Shown: piece after piece, positions 21,201 through 29,023 of the stretch | Position numbering within the stretch: the first letter of the stretch is position 1 | How the letters are laid out: every line of letters begins with the position of its first letter | Source: Sphingobacteriales bacterium | GTDB taxonomy: Bacteria > Bacteroidota > Bacteroidia > UKL13-3 | Length of the DNA: 64,000 bases | Direction of reading: 5' to 3' | Assembly: GCA_021299635.1 (NCBI GenBank) | Contig: JAJTFA010000004.1 | Coordinates: 1 to 64,000, forward strand | Position numbers and translations under genes: made by a program | The notes under the pieces: model-generated | Told to the model about the DNA's origin: nothing | Databases searched by the model: none | What the model saw: only the letters and a program-made list of their open reading frames with translations

Positions 21201-21911
21201 TTTAACGCTACAAGCAACAGCTACGCCTTACGCAGCTTTAACGTTAGTTCTCTGGCAGGCAATAATAATGTTTGCTTTCGTTTTGTTTTCAGATCAGATG
21301 CATCAGTTAATGCTGCGGGTTTTGCAATTGATGATTTTGAATTAACAGGACCAACAAATAACGCTTTGCCGGTTAGCCTGCTTTCGTTTGCAGCCAAACG
21401 AATTTCGAAAAATGAAGTGCTGATTAACTGGCTTACCGGAAATGAATTGAACAATAAAGGATTTGATATTGAACGAAGCCTTAACTTTAATGAAAGTTTT
21501 GAATCGATAGGTTTTGTAAGCGGTAAAGGAAACAGCAAGGAGAAACAGACGTATCAATTATTGGATGGAAACAACCCGCATGCACTATCCTTCTACCGCT
21601 TAAAACAAACGGATATAGATGGAACTGTGGTTTATTCAGATGTAGTTGTGGTAAAATCTGCAGATGATATCCGGGAACCAAACTTGATGCAGGTATGGCC
21701 AACTGCCAATGAAAAGCAATTTTTTATTCATGGTAACTTTAGTGGCAGCGCTAAATTAACAATATTCTCAGGCAATGGCCAATTGATTGCGCAGAAAAGC
21801 ATAACCAATCAAGATAGATTATCACTGGAAAATGTGCCTTCGGGTATTTACTTCCTGAGGGTGACAGGGCCTGATAACAGTCAACAAACCATCAAATTAC
21901 TTGTACCTTAA
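18270..21911 (+). CDS. Secreted BNR-propeller/PKD protein with T9SS sorting domain
   Basis: A 1213-residue surface or secreted protein. After an N-terminal hydrophobic segment (residues ~8-25), residues ~70-750 hold sialidase/VPS10-like propeller repeats (STNGGNTW, SFDGGTTW, TSNGGSSWQQ, TRNGGTNW). A PKD domain follows at ~760-838 (SYLWNFGDGTTS), then a jelly-roll/MAM-like domain ~849-1030 (YLYSPSF, LQYSLNGGDTW), a module with ELNNKGFDIERS from ~1032, and a T9SS sorting domain from ~1138 ending LKLLVP-like. The propeller family includes glycosidase-like proteins, but I see no proven catalytic residues. The ELNNxGFDIERS module is also in the cargo at 6967-10476. Confidence 0.85.
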   Translation: MKKLYNLSQALFVILFGLIGTMMLLTHPVIRKKIPKRDRIELAWKQEAELTADPSTGEVPNGRLYEAWKYMQTLLVGYGKAAITGVQWTERGPNNCGGRTRAVCVDLNDPTRKTIWVGGVNGGIWKTTDITAAQPIWTVTNDFFQNLAITYIEQAPANPQVMYFCTGEGNGNIDAARGLGVWKSTNGGNTWTQLTATNNSSFFFCQKVFALGAGDTVFVATTTGLYRSVNGGTAFTRVLGTSTTIAYDIERAANRTLYATVSTGGSNTGVIHKSFDGGTTWTALTLPTYLSEREIEIALAENDTNTVWGLVENGGRIVAIIKTANAGSSWDTTATHPVDADGGVSQGGSVWKDFSRGQAWYDLSIAVDPNNANVCFVGGIDLFKTSNGGSSWQQVSHWYGGFSFQEVHADQHYALFEPGNSNVIYFTNDGGIYRSSNAAASIPVIDSKEYGYNTTQFYACAIHPGAGVNYFLAGAQDNGSHRFNSAGINSTVEVTGGDGAFVHIDQNQPQFQFTSYVYNNYRRSTNSGNSFSSIDFGNTGSFINPTDLDDTLNVFYGNYSTNLYFRWNNPQSGNSWDTIRVNTFNGSVTHVKVSPNNLRRVYFGTSSGRVVRVDSATAPAAAITASQINSGAGMPTGSVSCIEVERGNENHILVTFSNYGVNSVWETRNGGTNWTSVEGNVPDMPVRWALFNPNKPWQALIATELGVWSTDTLRGTTTDWQPSNSGLANVRVTQLHMRTSDKLVIASTHGRGLFSSDIFMNPFADFSSNKRITYINKPIQFSSTSSKATSYLWNFGDGTTSTAANPLKVYSTAGTFSVTLTINGGVSTKTISNFITILPYRGIPYLLANGGNFEVNPTDFAPETVSGTAFVRGNSTTAGKSGVRSASNAWVTGLSGNYADNTTAYLYSPSFNMTASGTYNLSFYAKNIFEIGYDGYLLQYSLNGGDTWTYLGNAVQTNWYDYANTAGGRPFPTGQPFFNATSNSYALRSFNVSSLAGNNNVCFRFVFRSDASVNAAGFAIDDFELTGPTNNALPVSLLSFAAKRISKNEVLINWLTGNELNNKGFDIERSLNFNESFESIGFVSGKGNSKEKQTYQLLDGNNPHALSFYRLKQTDIDGTVVYSDVVVVKSADDIREPNLMQVWPTANEKQFFIHGNFSGSAKLTIFSGNGQLIAQKSITNQDRLSLENVPSGIYFLRVTGPDNSQQTIKLLVP

Positions 21912-21953
21912 CAGTAAGCTGGTTTATTCCATGTTTTATTAGGTGCTTCTGCT

Positions 21954-21961
21954 TATATTTG
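21954..21961 (+). promoter_or_regulatory. -7 box for trhO
   Basis: TATATTTG is an exact TAnnTTTG, 25 nt before the ATG at 21987. Confidence 0.5.
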
Positions 21962-21986
21962 TCGCTCATTCTAATCCATCTTGCAT

Positions 21987-22919
21987 ATGGAAAGAAAACC
22001 ATTTCTTGTCTTAGCATACTATCATTACACCCGGATAGAAAATCCGGAAGAGTTATCTGCACAGCACTTAACTTATTGCAAATCCATTGGCCTGCGCGGC
22101 CGCATTTATTTTGCACACGAGGGTATTAATGGTACTATCAGCGGAACCCGTGCAGCCTGCGAGCAATACATGGAAGATTTAAAGGCCGACCCACGCTTTG
22201 AAAAGATTGAATTCAAGGTTGATGAAGCTGATGAGCATGCATTTACCCGCATCCATGTTAGACCTAAGAAGGAGATTGTTCACTCCGGGCTAAGAAATCC
22301 AAGTGATATTGACCCTACTAAAGAAACTGGGAAACACCTTAGAGGTCAAGAGTTTTTAGAATTTAAAGACAGAGATGACGTAGTCATTCTGGATGTGCGC
22401 TCAAACTATGAAACACGATTGGGTCGTTTTAAAAATGCAGTGACCCTAGACATAGAGAACTTTCGTGAATTCCCATCAAAATTACCTGAGTTAGAGAAAT
22501 ACAAGGACAAGAAAATAATTACGGTTTGCACTGGTGGTATTAAATGTGAAAAAGCCTCTGCCTTGCTACTCAAAGAAGGATTTAAAGATGTTTACCAACT
22601 TCATAATGGAATAATTGGTTATGCCAAAGAAACAGGAGGCAAGGATTTTGAAGGTGTATTATATGTATTTGACGGAAGGGTTAGTGTTCCGGTAAATGAG
22701 GTGAATCCAAAAGCAATAGCTAATTGCAGCAAATGCGAAAATCCAACAACACGTAACTTAAACTGTGCAAACGTTGAATGCAATGAACAGTTCAATATGT
22801 GCGAAGCCTGTAGCGAGGAAATGGAAGGTGCATGCAGTGATGCATGTAAAACGCATCCGAGAAAAAGACCATATAACGGAACCGGTTACTATACCCGACC
22901 TCCTGTTGAAATAGCTTAA
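21987..22919 (+). CDS. trhO: tRNA uridine(34) hydroxylase TrhO
   Basis: A 310-residue rhodanese-family enzyme that makes 5-hydroxyuridine at tRNA position 34 in an O2-dependent way. N-terminal acylphosphatase-like domain (YYHYTRI, AHEGINGTISG), then a rhodanese domain (ILDVRSNYE) with the catalytic Cys in VCTGGIKCEKAS near 180, then a Cys-rich C-terminal segment with several CxxC pairs that may bind metal. Start ATG 21987 is preferred to a TTG two codons upstream. It is monocistronic as far as can be seen. Confidence 0.92.
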   Translation: MERKPFLVLAYYHYTRIENPEELSAQHLTYCKSIGLRGRIYFAHEGINGTISGTRAACEQYMEDLKADPRFEKIEFKVDEADEHAFTRIHVRPKKEIVHSGLRNPSDIDPTKETGKHLRGQEFLEFKDRDDVVILDVRSNYETRLGRFKNAVTLDIENFREFPSKLPELEKYKDKKIITVCTGGIKCEKASALLLKEGFKDVYQLHNGIIGYAKETGGKDFEGVLYVFDGRVSVPVNEVNPKAIANCSKCENPTTRNLNCANVECNEQFNMCEACSEEMEGACSDACKTHPRKRPYNGTGYYTRPPVEIA

Positions 22920-22974
22920 ATTTTTGGCGAAATTTAGCTTGAATCTGAGTCGAATAATATAATACTAACTACCC

Positions 22975-23538
22975 ATGCAGAAATATCGGTTTTTATCAAT
23001 CGTAATCATCTTTCTTCTTGAATTTACAACTGGCACATGTCAAAAAAAGATGAGTGAATATGTTTCTGATGAGCATGCCGGATTTAATGCTAGTTTTGAA
23101 ATATCTAAAAATAATTTTCCGGTAAACTGGCTTCTTTATACGCCTTCTACTGTTCCTAATTCCTCTTTCACATTGCAATTATCTCCAGATGCGACTGATG
23201 GTAAGCAATCACTTTTATTTGATGTGAAAGCATGTGAAGAAACCGGTGGTTGGCGCTCTCCGGGCATAGCCAAAGAATTGCCGGTAAAACCAGGGCAAAA
23301 AGTTAAAATTAAATTACAAATAAAAAATGCAGGATGCAAATACAGGATACAGTTGCATCCTGTCAATGTAAAGGACAAAAGTAAAGGCATTGATATCGTT
23401 CAAACCGAATCACACGATTGGAAAATGGTTACTCATGACATAACAATTCCCGATCAAATGAATTTATTAAGATTTGAATTTAATGTTTTATCAGCAGGAA
23501 AATGTTGGATAGATGATGTAAGAATTGATATAAAGTAA
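22975..23538 (+). CDS. Hypothetical secreted beta-sandwich protein
   Basis: A 187-residue protein with an N-terminal hydrophobic leader. The body (FEISKNNFPVNW, TDGKQSLLFDV, WRSPGIAKELPV, KCWIDDVRID at the end) has the pattern of a carbohydrate-binding-module-like jelly roll: a named start, a KSL/QSL strand and a final DDV strand, as in CBM4/9-type domains. There is no catalytic domain and no sorting domain. A role in binding glycan or the surface is possible but unproven. Confidence 0.6.
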   Translation: MQKYRFLSIVIIFLLEFTTGTCQKKMSEYVSDEHAGFNASFEISKNNFPVNWLLYTPSTVPNSSFTLQLSPDATDGKQSLLFDVKACEETGGWRSPGIAKELPVKPGQKVKIKLQIKNAGCKYRIQLHPVNVKDKSKGIDIVQTESHDWKMVTHDITIPDQMNLLRFEFNVLSAGKCWIDDVRIDIK

Positions 23539-23566
23539 AATAAATTCAAATCAGATTTTGAGTTAA

Positions 23567-23599
23567 AAACGGCTGCCAATGTTTACATGGCAGCCGTTT
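23567..23599. terminator. Bidirectional terminator between convergent genes
   Basis: AAACGGCTGCCA (23567-23578) pairs perfectly with TGGCAGCCGTTT (23588-23599) around a 9-nt loop. T-rich sequence follows on both strands, so it can end both the gene at 22975 and the metal-uptake operon ending at 23606. Confidence 0.85.
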
Positions 23600-23605
23600 A
23601 TTATT

Positions 23606-24166
23606 TCATTGTATTTTAACAGGAAATGTTACATCCATATCCGTTGAACCTGCCTGTGGGTCAATTGATTTAGGTGCAGCAGAGGTATAGTGTTTCAGTA
23701 CACATCTTAGTGTACCTAGAACAGAACCATTGGTTGATGTTTGCGCGGTAAAAGCTAATCCCAGTGGCATGTTTTTACTGTCGTTATCACGATTGCTGAT
23801 AACCAAACGACCAGTACCTGACGTATAAAAGAACTGGTGTTCATTGCCATATTTTCTTATCTCAGGTGTAGCATCGAAAGCAGAAGATTTACTTTCATCC
23901 AGCAAAACAACAGATACATTAAAAGTACTGTCAATAGGAAGCGAAATGGTATCAGCTGTAATGGCTGTACCTGGCCCAGCCGGCTGAGACCATTTAAAAG
24001 TGCGCACCTTGTTATTTACTGTATTGGTAAAGGTAAGTCTAGCTGTGGTGATAAGTTCATTCTCATGGTCGTGATCGTGATCATCATGATCATCTTCACA
24101 AGATGTAAAAAGTGTTGAGCTAGCAATACATATGCCCAGTATGAACAAATGATATCGTTTTTTCAT
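23606..24166 (-). CDS. His/Asp-rich lipoprotein of a metal-uptake operon
   Basis: A 186-residue lipoprotein: a leader ending in LFTSC, then a DDHDDHDHDHEN metal-binding stretch directly after the anchor Cys. The rest is a beta-rich domain (ELITTARLTFTN, EHQFFYTSG, GLAFTAQT, DMDVTFPVKIQ) matching what Bacteroidota annotations call a type 1 periplasmic binding fold superfamily protein, usually encoded beside a TonB-dependent receptor, as here (24 bp downstream of it). It probably captures zinc or copper at the membrane and passes it to or from the receptor. The metal is inferred from the His/Asp motif. Confidence 0.75.
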   Translation of the reverse strand: MKKRYHLFILGICIASSTLFTSCEDDHDDHDHDHENELITTARLTFTNTVNNKVRTFKWSQPAGPGTAITADTISLPIDSTFNVSVVLLDESKSSAFDATPEIRKYGNEHQFFYTSGTGRLVISNRDNDSKNMPLGLAFTAQTSTNGSVLGTLRCVLKHYTSAAPKSIDPQAGSTDMDVTFPVKIQ

Positions 24167-24190
24167 AATCGTATTTTATTTAAATATTTT

Positions 24191-26539
24191 TTAATTGTTA
24201 ATGTTTACCGGTGTTGAAAATGTAAATGGGATAGACAGGCGCAACACCAGATCAAAGCCTGCATCATCCGTAAAGTATCTAAATCTACTCAAATAATCGC
24301 GATAGCGGGTATTTAATAAATTATGCAGGTCCATACTCAGCATCCAGTTATTGTTACAAACTTTAATATGAGTTCTTACATGCAAACCCAACAGAAAGTA
24401 GGCCGGAGGCGGATCAGTGTAATCTATGCCCGTAACATACCTCCATTGTCTCATCACATAATTACCACGTAACTCAACAGCAGTTTGGCTCAAGCGCTTA
24501 CCATTATCAAATAAATAGCTGGCATGCATGCGCAGTCTATTTGCCGGCATGTATATAAGAGGCTCATTGCTCTTAGCATCATTGGCATACAAATAGGAAA
24601 TAGCTATTCCTATTTGCCACTGCTTAAACCATACCTTCTCTGCACTGATATCTGCACCATTTAACCATGCATTTGTTTGGCTAAATTGAAACGTAGGAAA
24701 AGCCCCTCTAATGGTTAAGGTAGGTTGCCTGTTAGGTCTCTGATATATAAAATCTGTTATGTAATGAGAGTAAATACCAATTTCTATTCGGCTGGTTTTG
24801 GCCTCTTTCTTAATCACTGCATCCAGCATCAGAGATTGTTCAGGTTTCAACGTTTTATCTCCGATTTCATAACTTGCATTAGCAGCATGTAAGCCATTGC
24901 TATAAAGCTCATTTATGGCAGGTGCGCGCCAACCTGTTGAAGTTGTAGTGGTAAGTATCCACTGCCGTGGCAATAAGCGAACCAGTGAAATGATTCCATT
25001 GAAATTACTGAATGTTCTGCTTTCATCAAGTTCGTTAAACCTTCGGGTAGAGTTTGCATTAAGCCAACGCATATCATAACGCAAGCCGGCCTCCAGTATC
25101 CACTTTGCATGCTCCCATTTTTCCATTAAATATACCCCTGCTGTATGTGCATTAAAGTGAGGAATAATAAACGCCACTCCAGCAGCATTATTCTGCTGTT
25201 GCATCCAACTTATACCCAACTTCCCCTTCACGTGCTTCATTAGTTCATGCTCCCATTTAATTTCGGTATTCAGGCTATATAGACGTAAATCATATGCAGG
25301 CCTATTTCTTATGGCCTGATTAAAAGGTCGATCTATATCATACTCCTCACGCATATTTTGCTGATAGGATTGCTGCAACACCACCCTGCTTTTATCTGTT
25401 GTGAACCATGTTAATTTCATCGAAACCAAATCATGGGTAACTTGCTGAAAAGGTCTATCCATTTTATAGGTAAAAGGATTTACAACCAACGGTTGGCTTC
25501 GCCTCAATGCCGCTAGTAAATCATCTGCATTACCCATATGCGAAGCAATAAAAATTCCCATCTGAGAATAGAACTTACTGTAATAAAAATCGGCATGAAA
25601 TCGCTTAATTCGATAGGCGGTTGCTACAGAAATATTTCGGTCACTTAATCCGGTATTAGAAATCACATAATCAGGAGCATGGCTATCTCCAGCTTTTCGC
25701 ATACTGCCTTGCAGGCGCCAACTTAGTTGGTTATTCTGCAGGTGTGTACCTTCGGCTGTCAATGAAAATGCACCCTGCATATTATTGCTTAAACCCTGAA
25801 TCTGAAATATGCCGCCAACACCTTTTTCATTGCGGTAATCACGTGGTGAAATTCTAATCACTCCACCAATGGCTTCAGCTCCAAACTCAACAGCAGATGC
25901 GCCCTTAATCACCTCTACCCTATTGGCAACAAACGGATCTATTTCAGGACCATGCTCAGCACCCCAGTTTTGGCCTTCCTGCCTTATACCCGCATTTAGC
26001 ATTAATACCCTGTTGCTGTGCAATCCTCTTATAACAGGTTTGGCAATATTGGGTCCGCTATTTAACAAGGTTATGCCATTTATTATCGATAGCATTTCAC
26101 TGATATTTTGCCCCCTGTTATTTTCAGCCTGCTCTGAATTGATAATGGATTTATGTTGTGTGCTGAAGGTTGGGTCATCCACATTACGCTGATTCATGAT
26201 AATGGTTTCATGCAGATGATAAGATTCCGGGCACATAAAAATTTCAACTCTATCAGTTGCCGGAACATGAACAACCACTTGCACAGGATGGTAACCTAAA
26301 TTGGCAACCTGGAGTTTAACCTCACCCGCTTTAATTGAATCAATGCGTATAAAGCCTTCTTCATTGGTGGCATGCAAATGCCTATGCCCTTTCACAGCAA
26401 CAGAAGAAGCTGACAGGGGCTGATGTGTAATGCTATCGCGCACCCACACCTCGAGTACAAATGTTTGATTGTTTTTTACCTGTTGAGCCTGTAATAATAC
26501 AGATAACAACATGCAGCAAAACACGAAATAGTATTTCAA
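24191..26539 (-). CDS. TonB-dependent receptor, probably for zinc or copper
   Basis: A 782-residue outer-membrane receptor. Signal peptide at 1-18; a carboxypeptidase-regulatory-like beta domain (~28-105); a plug with SEMLSIINGITLLNSGP, PVIRGLHSNRVLMLN and VEVIKGASAVEFGAEAIGG; then a 22-strand-type barrel to the end. The plug segment GLHSNRVLMLNAGIRQEG resembles ZnuD-like zinc receptors. It lies between two short His-rich proteins on the same strand, which supports a transition-metal substrate. Substrate identity is inference. Confidence 0.85.
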   Translation of the reverse strand: MKYYFVFCCMLLSVLLQAQQVKNNQTFVLEVWVRDSITHQPLSASSVAVKGHRHLHATNEEGFIRIDSIKAGEVKLQVANLGYHPVQVVVHVPATDRVEIFMCPESYHLHETIIMNQRNVDDPTFSTQHKSIINSEQAENNRGQNISEMLSIINGITLLNSGPNIAKPVIRGLHSNRVLMLNAGIRQEGQNWGAEHGPEIDPFVANRVEVIKGASAVEFGAEAIGGVIRISPRDYRNEKGVGGIFQIQGLSNNMQGAFSLTAEGTHLQNNQLSWRLQGSMRKAGDSHAPDYVISNTGLSDRNISVATAYRIKRFHADFYYSKFYSQMGIFIASHMGNADDLLAALRRSQPLVVNPFTYKMDRPFQQVTHDLVSMKLTWFTTDKSRVVLQQSYQQNMREEYDIDRPFNQAIRNRPAYDLRLYSLNTEIKWEHELMKHVKGKLGISWMQQQNNAAGVAFIIPHFNAHTAGVYLMEKWEHAKWILEAGLRYDMRWLNANSTRRFNELDESRTFSNFNGIISLVRLLPRQWILTTTTSTGWRAPAINELYSNGLHAANASYEIGDKTLKPEQSLMLDAVIKKEAKTSRIEIGIYSHYITDFIYQRPNRQPTLTIRGAFPTFQFSQTNAWLNGADISAEKVWFKQWQIGIAISYLYANDAKSNEPLIYMPANRLRMHASYLFDNGKRLSQTAVELRGNYVMRQWRYVTGIDYTDPPPAYFLLGLHVRTHIKVCNNNWMLSMDLHNLLNTRYRDYLSRFRYFTDDAGFDLVLRLSIPFTFSTPVNINN

Positions 26540-26582
26540 GCCGATTAATGATTAGCGCCTAAAAAAGAAAAATGTTTAGGTA

Positions 26583-26972
26583 TTAGGCTTGTGGCGGTCC
26601 TTTATTTAACAACAGAACCTTAGCACCTTTGTAAGCTAAGCAGAAATAAGGTTTAAACTCAACCGCAGCTGCAATGTTTATGAATGAAGAGTAATCATGT
26701 CTTAAGACGATAGAGCTGACAAAGTGAAACTGGCAAGTGAAACATTTTGCCGTTTCGCGCTGAAGGTGATTGCCATGTTCACAATGATAACCGACACCAG
26801 GTTGGCAGAATAGATCATCTAAGTCGCAATGGTGATTTTCCATTGTTTCATTATGCAAAAGGGAAGCAAGATGCTCGTCTTCAGCATGTTGATGTAACGC
26901 ATTAAAGGGCAATAGTGTTATCTGAAAGATAACAAACAGAGCTAAAGCAATATGTGATAAATGTTTCTTCAA
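26583..26972 (-). CDS. Short His/Cys-rich exported protein, first gene of the metal operon
   Basis: A 129-residue protein starting at a TTG codon (26972) with an N-terminal hydrophobic segment. It contains many His and Cys in metal-binding arrangements (LHQHAEDEH, HHCDLDDLFC, YHCEHGNH, CFTCQFH) and ends in NKGPP, a tail I associate with short proteins encoded before metal TonB receptors in Bacteroidota. It is analogous in place to DUF2946 proteins before copper receptors in Proteobacteria. Function unknown; metal sensing or hand-off is possible. Confidence 0.65.
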   Translation of the reverse strand: MKKHLSHIALALFVIFQITLLPFNALHQHAEDEHLASLLHNETMENHHCDLDDLFCQPGVGYHCEHGNHLQRETAKCFTCQFHFVSSIVLRHDYSSFINIAAAVEFKPYFCLAYKGAKVLLLNKGPPQA

Positions 26973-26979
26973 TTGATTT

Positions 26980-26997
26980 CAAACATATTAATAATAT
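26980..26997 (-). promoter_or_regulatory. Promoter and overlapping palindrome of the metal operon
   Basis: On the minus strand TATGTTTG (complement of 26980-26987) is an exact TAnnTTTG -7 box, 7 nt before the TTG start. It overlaps a palindrome, ATATT-AAT-AATAT (26985-26997). A repressor bound here would block transcription, which suits Zur- or CopY-like control. The regulator is not identified. Confidence 0.4.
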
Positions 26998-27033
26998 TCA
27001 GCCAGCTATGCCTTTGGTTAAAAATACAAGGTC

Positions 27034-28854
27034 TTACTTTTTTAACTTACCAGTATCAATACCGCGCTTCTTGGCCATGTCTTCTAGTTTCTGTTCAAAC
27101 TTTGATTTTTTTACCGGCTTCTTTTTATTCTCCTGAATTTGAGCATGCAGCTTATCTTCATTCACAAACCTGCGTATGGCCAGCTGCTGTCCGATGGTAA
27201 CGATGTTTGAAAGGAAATAATAGTAATTTAGCCCTGCAGGGTAGCTATTAAGTACAAACATGAATATGAGAGGCATGATATAGCTCATCCATTTCATCTG
27301 ACCCGTAACGCCTGTCATCTGATTATTGTATACTGCATACACAATGGATGAAACGGTCATCAGAATAGTAAACAAGCTCACGTGATCACCATATCCGGGA
27401 ATGCTGAAAGGTAAATTGAGAATAGAATCATAAGTAGATAAATCCTCTGCCCATAAAAATGATTGCCCGCGAAGCTCAAAAGCAGAAGGGAAAAACTGAA
27501 ACAAGGCAAATAAGATTGGTAATTGCAACAACACAGGTACACAACCACCCAGAGGGTTAACACCCGCCTTGCGATACAACTTCATATTTTCCTGCTGAAG
27601 CTTACCCATGTCATCTCCTATCTTGGCTTTAATTTCATCCAACTCCGGTTTTAATGCACGCATCTTGGCTGCAGATAAATAAGAACGGTAAACCAGTGGA
27701 AGTAATAATGTTTTAATGATGAGTGTAAGTAATAAAATAATGAGCCCAAAACTGCTGATGAATTGACTCAAAAAATGAAAAACATTGATTACAACATATT
27801 TATTTACCCAACGGAATATACCCCACCCCATCGGGATGATGCGCTCCAACTGTGTATCAAATTTTGCTAGCGTTTTATAATGATTAGGTCCAAAATAAAA
27901 TTTAAACCCAAAGCTCTCCTTTTCACCATGATTATAGGGAACAGTGAGTGAGGTTTGCATGATGCGTACATATTTACCTGACTCGTCTGATTTGGTTTCA
28001 ATGGTTCCATTATCAAAAAACTTATCAGCAATAATAGTGGTATTAAAATATTGTTGCTTGAAAGCAATCCAGTTGATAGCGGTTTTTAGATTTTGTTTCT
28101 CATCCGTTGTTTCTGTAATAAATGCAGGCTCATCATCTGTATACCGATAGTATATGGTGCTTGTACGTTTTTCAGCCTCTGCACTCTTTTCCTGCAGCAT
28201 GGCATGCTGGCTAATGCTTAGATCAAGGTAATTGTTGCTGGGTGCAATTACATTCTGCAATCCATTTAGTTCTATTTTATAATCTAAGGTACCAGTTTCC
28301 GAATTTAGAGTGTATCGCTGCTCCATAAAATGGCCTTCTTCCAAACTAAGCATCATTCGGATACTTTTACCATCATCAGAAATAAGCGGTGTAAAAAACA
28401 GGTCTTTGGTTTGAATAGCTTTTGCATCAGCAGTGGCAAATGAATAATTAAATTCATTGTCTTGTCCATCCATTAATATCAGAGGCGACTGGTCGTAGCG
28501 CTTGTATTTCTTAAGTTCAACCTTAAATATGCGTCCGCCTTTGTTACTAAATGTTACTTTTATATCGTCATTCTCAATGCTTGTAAAAGATTCTGTTCCT
28601 GTTGCATAAGGCGCAAACAGACCAAACGCTTTACTGGTGAAGGTTGAATCTGGGGTTGCTTTAATCGTATCCTGAGCAATAGCTTTTGCAGCCAGTATCT
28701 TTGCCACACTGTCTTCACGCAATTGCACAAGGGCAATGGAGTCCTGTGCATGTTTTGCGGCTTTAATCTGCTCTTCAGATGGCTGATTGATATAGGCAAA
28801 CGTAACCAGTATAACAAAGATGAGTGATAAACCAATTATGGAATTTCTGTCCAT
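27034..28854 (-). CDS. yidC: Membrane protein insertase YidC
   Basis: A 606-residue inner-membrane insertase working with or without SecYEG. It has an N-terminal membrane anchor (IIGLSLIFVILVTFAYI), a large periplasmic beta domain (~60-340) and the conserved YidC/Oxa1 core with five membrane segments (MRALKPELDEIKAK, GCVPVLLQLPILFALFQFF, LNYYYFLSNI). The C-terminal tail is basic (KKKPVKKSKFEQ), as is common for ribosome contact. Start at ATG 28854; eleven earlier codons are not family-like. The minus-strand box TACTTTTG (28885-28892) lies 30 nt upstream. Confidence 0.95.
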   Translation of the reverse strand: MDRNSIIGLSLIFVILVTFAYINQPSEEQIKAAKHAQDSIALVQLREDSVAKILAAKAIAQDTIKATPDSTFTSKAFGLFAPYATGTESFTSIENDDIKVTFSNKGGRIFKVELKKYKRYDQSPLILMDGQDNEFNYSFATADAKAIQTKDLFFTPLISDDGKSIRMMLSLEEGHFMEQRYTLNSETGTLDYKIELNGLQNVIAPSNNYLDLSISQHAMLQEKSAEAEKRTSTIYYRYTDDEPAFITETTDEKQNLKTAINWIAFKQQYFNTTIIADKFFDNGTIETKSDESGKYVRIMQTSLTVPYNHGEKESFGFKFYFGPNHYKTLAKFDTQLERIIPMGWGIFRWVNKYVVINVFHFLSQFISSFGLIILLLTLIIKTLLLPLVYRSYLSAAKMRALKPELDEIKAKIGDDMGKLQQENMKLYRKAGVNPLGGCVPVLLQLPILFALFQFFPSAFELRGQSFLWAEDLSTYDSILNLPFSIPGYGDHVSLFTILMTVSSIVYAVYNNQMTGVTGQMKWMSYIMPLIFMFVLNSYPAGLNYYYFLSNIVTIGQQLAIRRFVNEDKLHAQIQENKKKPVKKSKFEQKLEDMAKKRGIDTGKLKK

Positions 28855-28884
28855 GAGTTTTGAGTAATTATTTAATGGAGGCAG

Positions 28885-28892
28885 CAAAAGTA
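28885..28892 (-). promoter_or_regulatory. -7 box for yidC
   Basis: On the minus strand TACTTTTG, an exact TAnnTTTG, 30 nt before the ATG at 28854. Confidence 0.45.
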
Positions 28893-29023
28893 AGCCTTTT
28901 TTGTACTTTCACTAAACTAAAATCAATGGTTGGCAATCAGCGAAATAAGCATTTTTTATGGCATTAAGTAACCATAAATAGCATGTTTAAAAGTCTGATT
29001 AACCGGAAATGAACGTTAACTTC

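Noticed and set aside
26558-26580. CCTAAA/TTTAGG hairpin before the TonB receptor
   Set aside because: Only six base pairs with a long A-rich loop, inside an operon; not strong enough to call.
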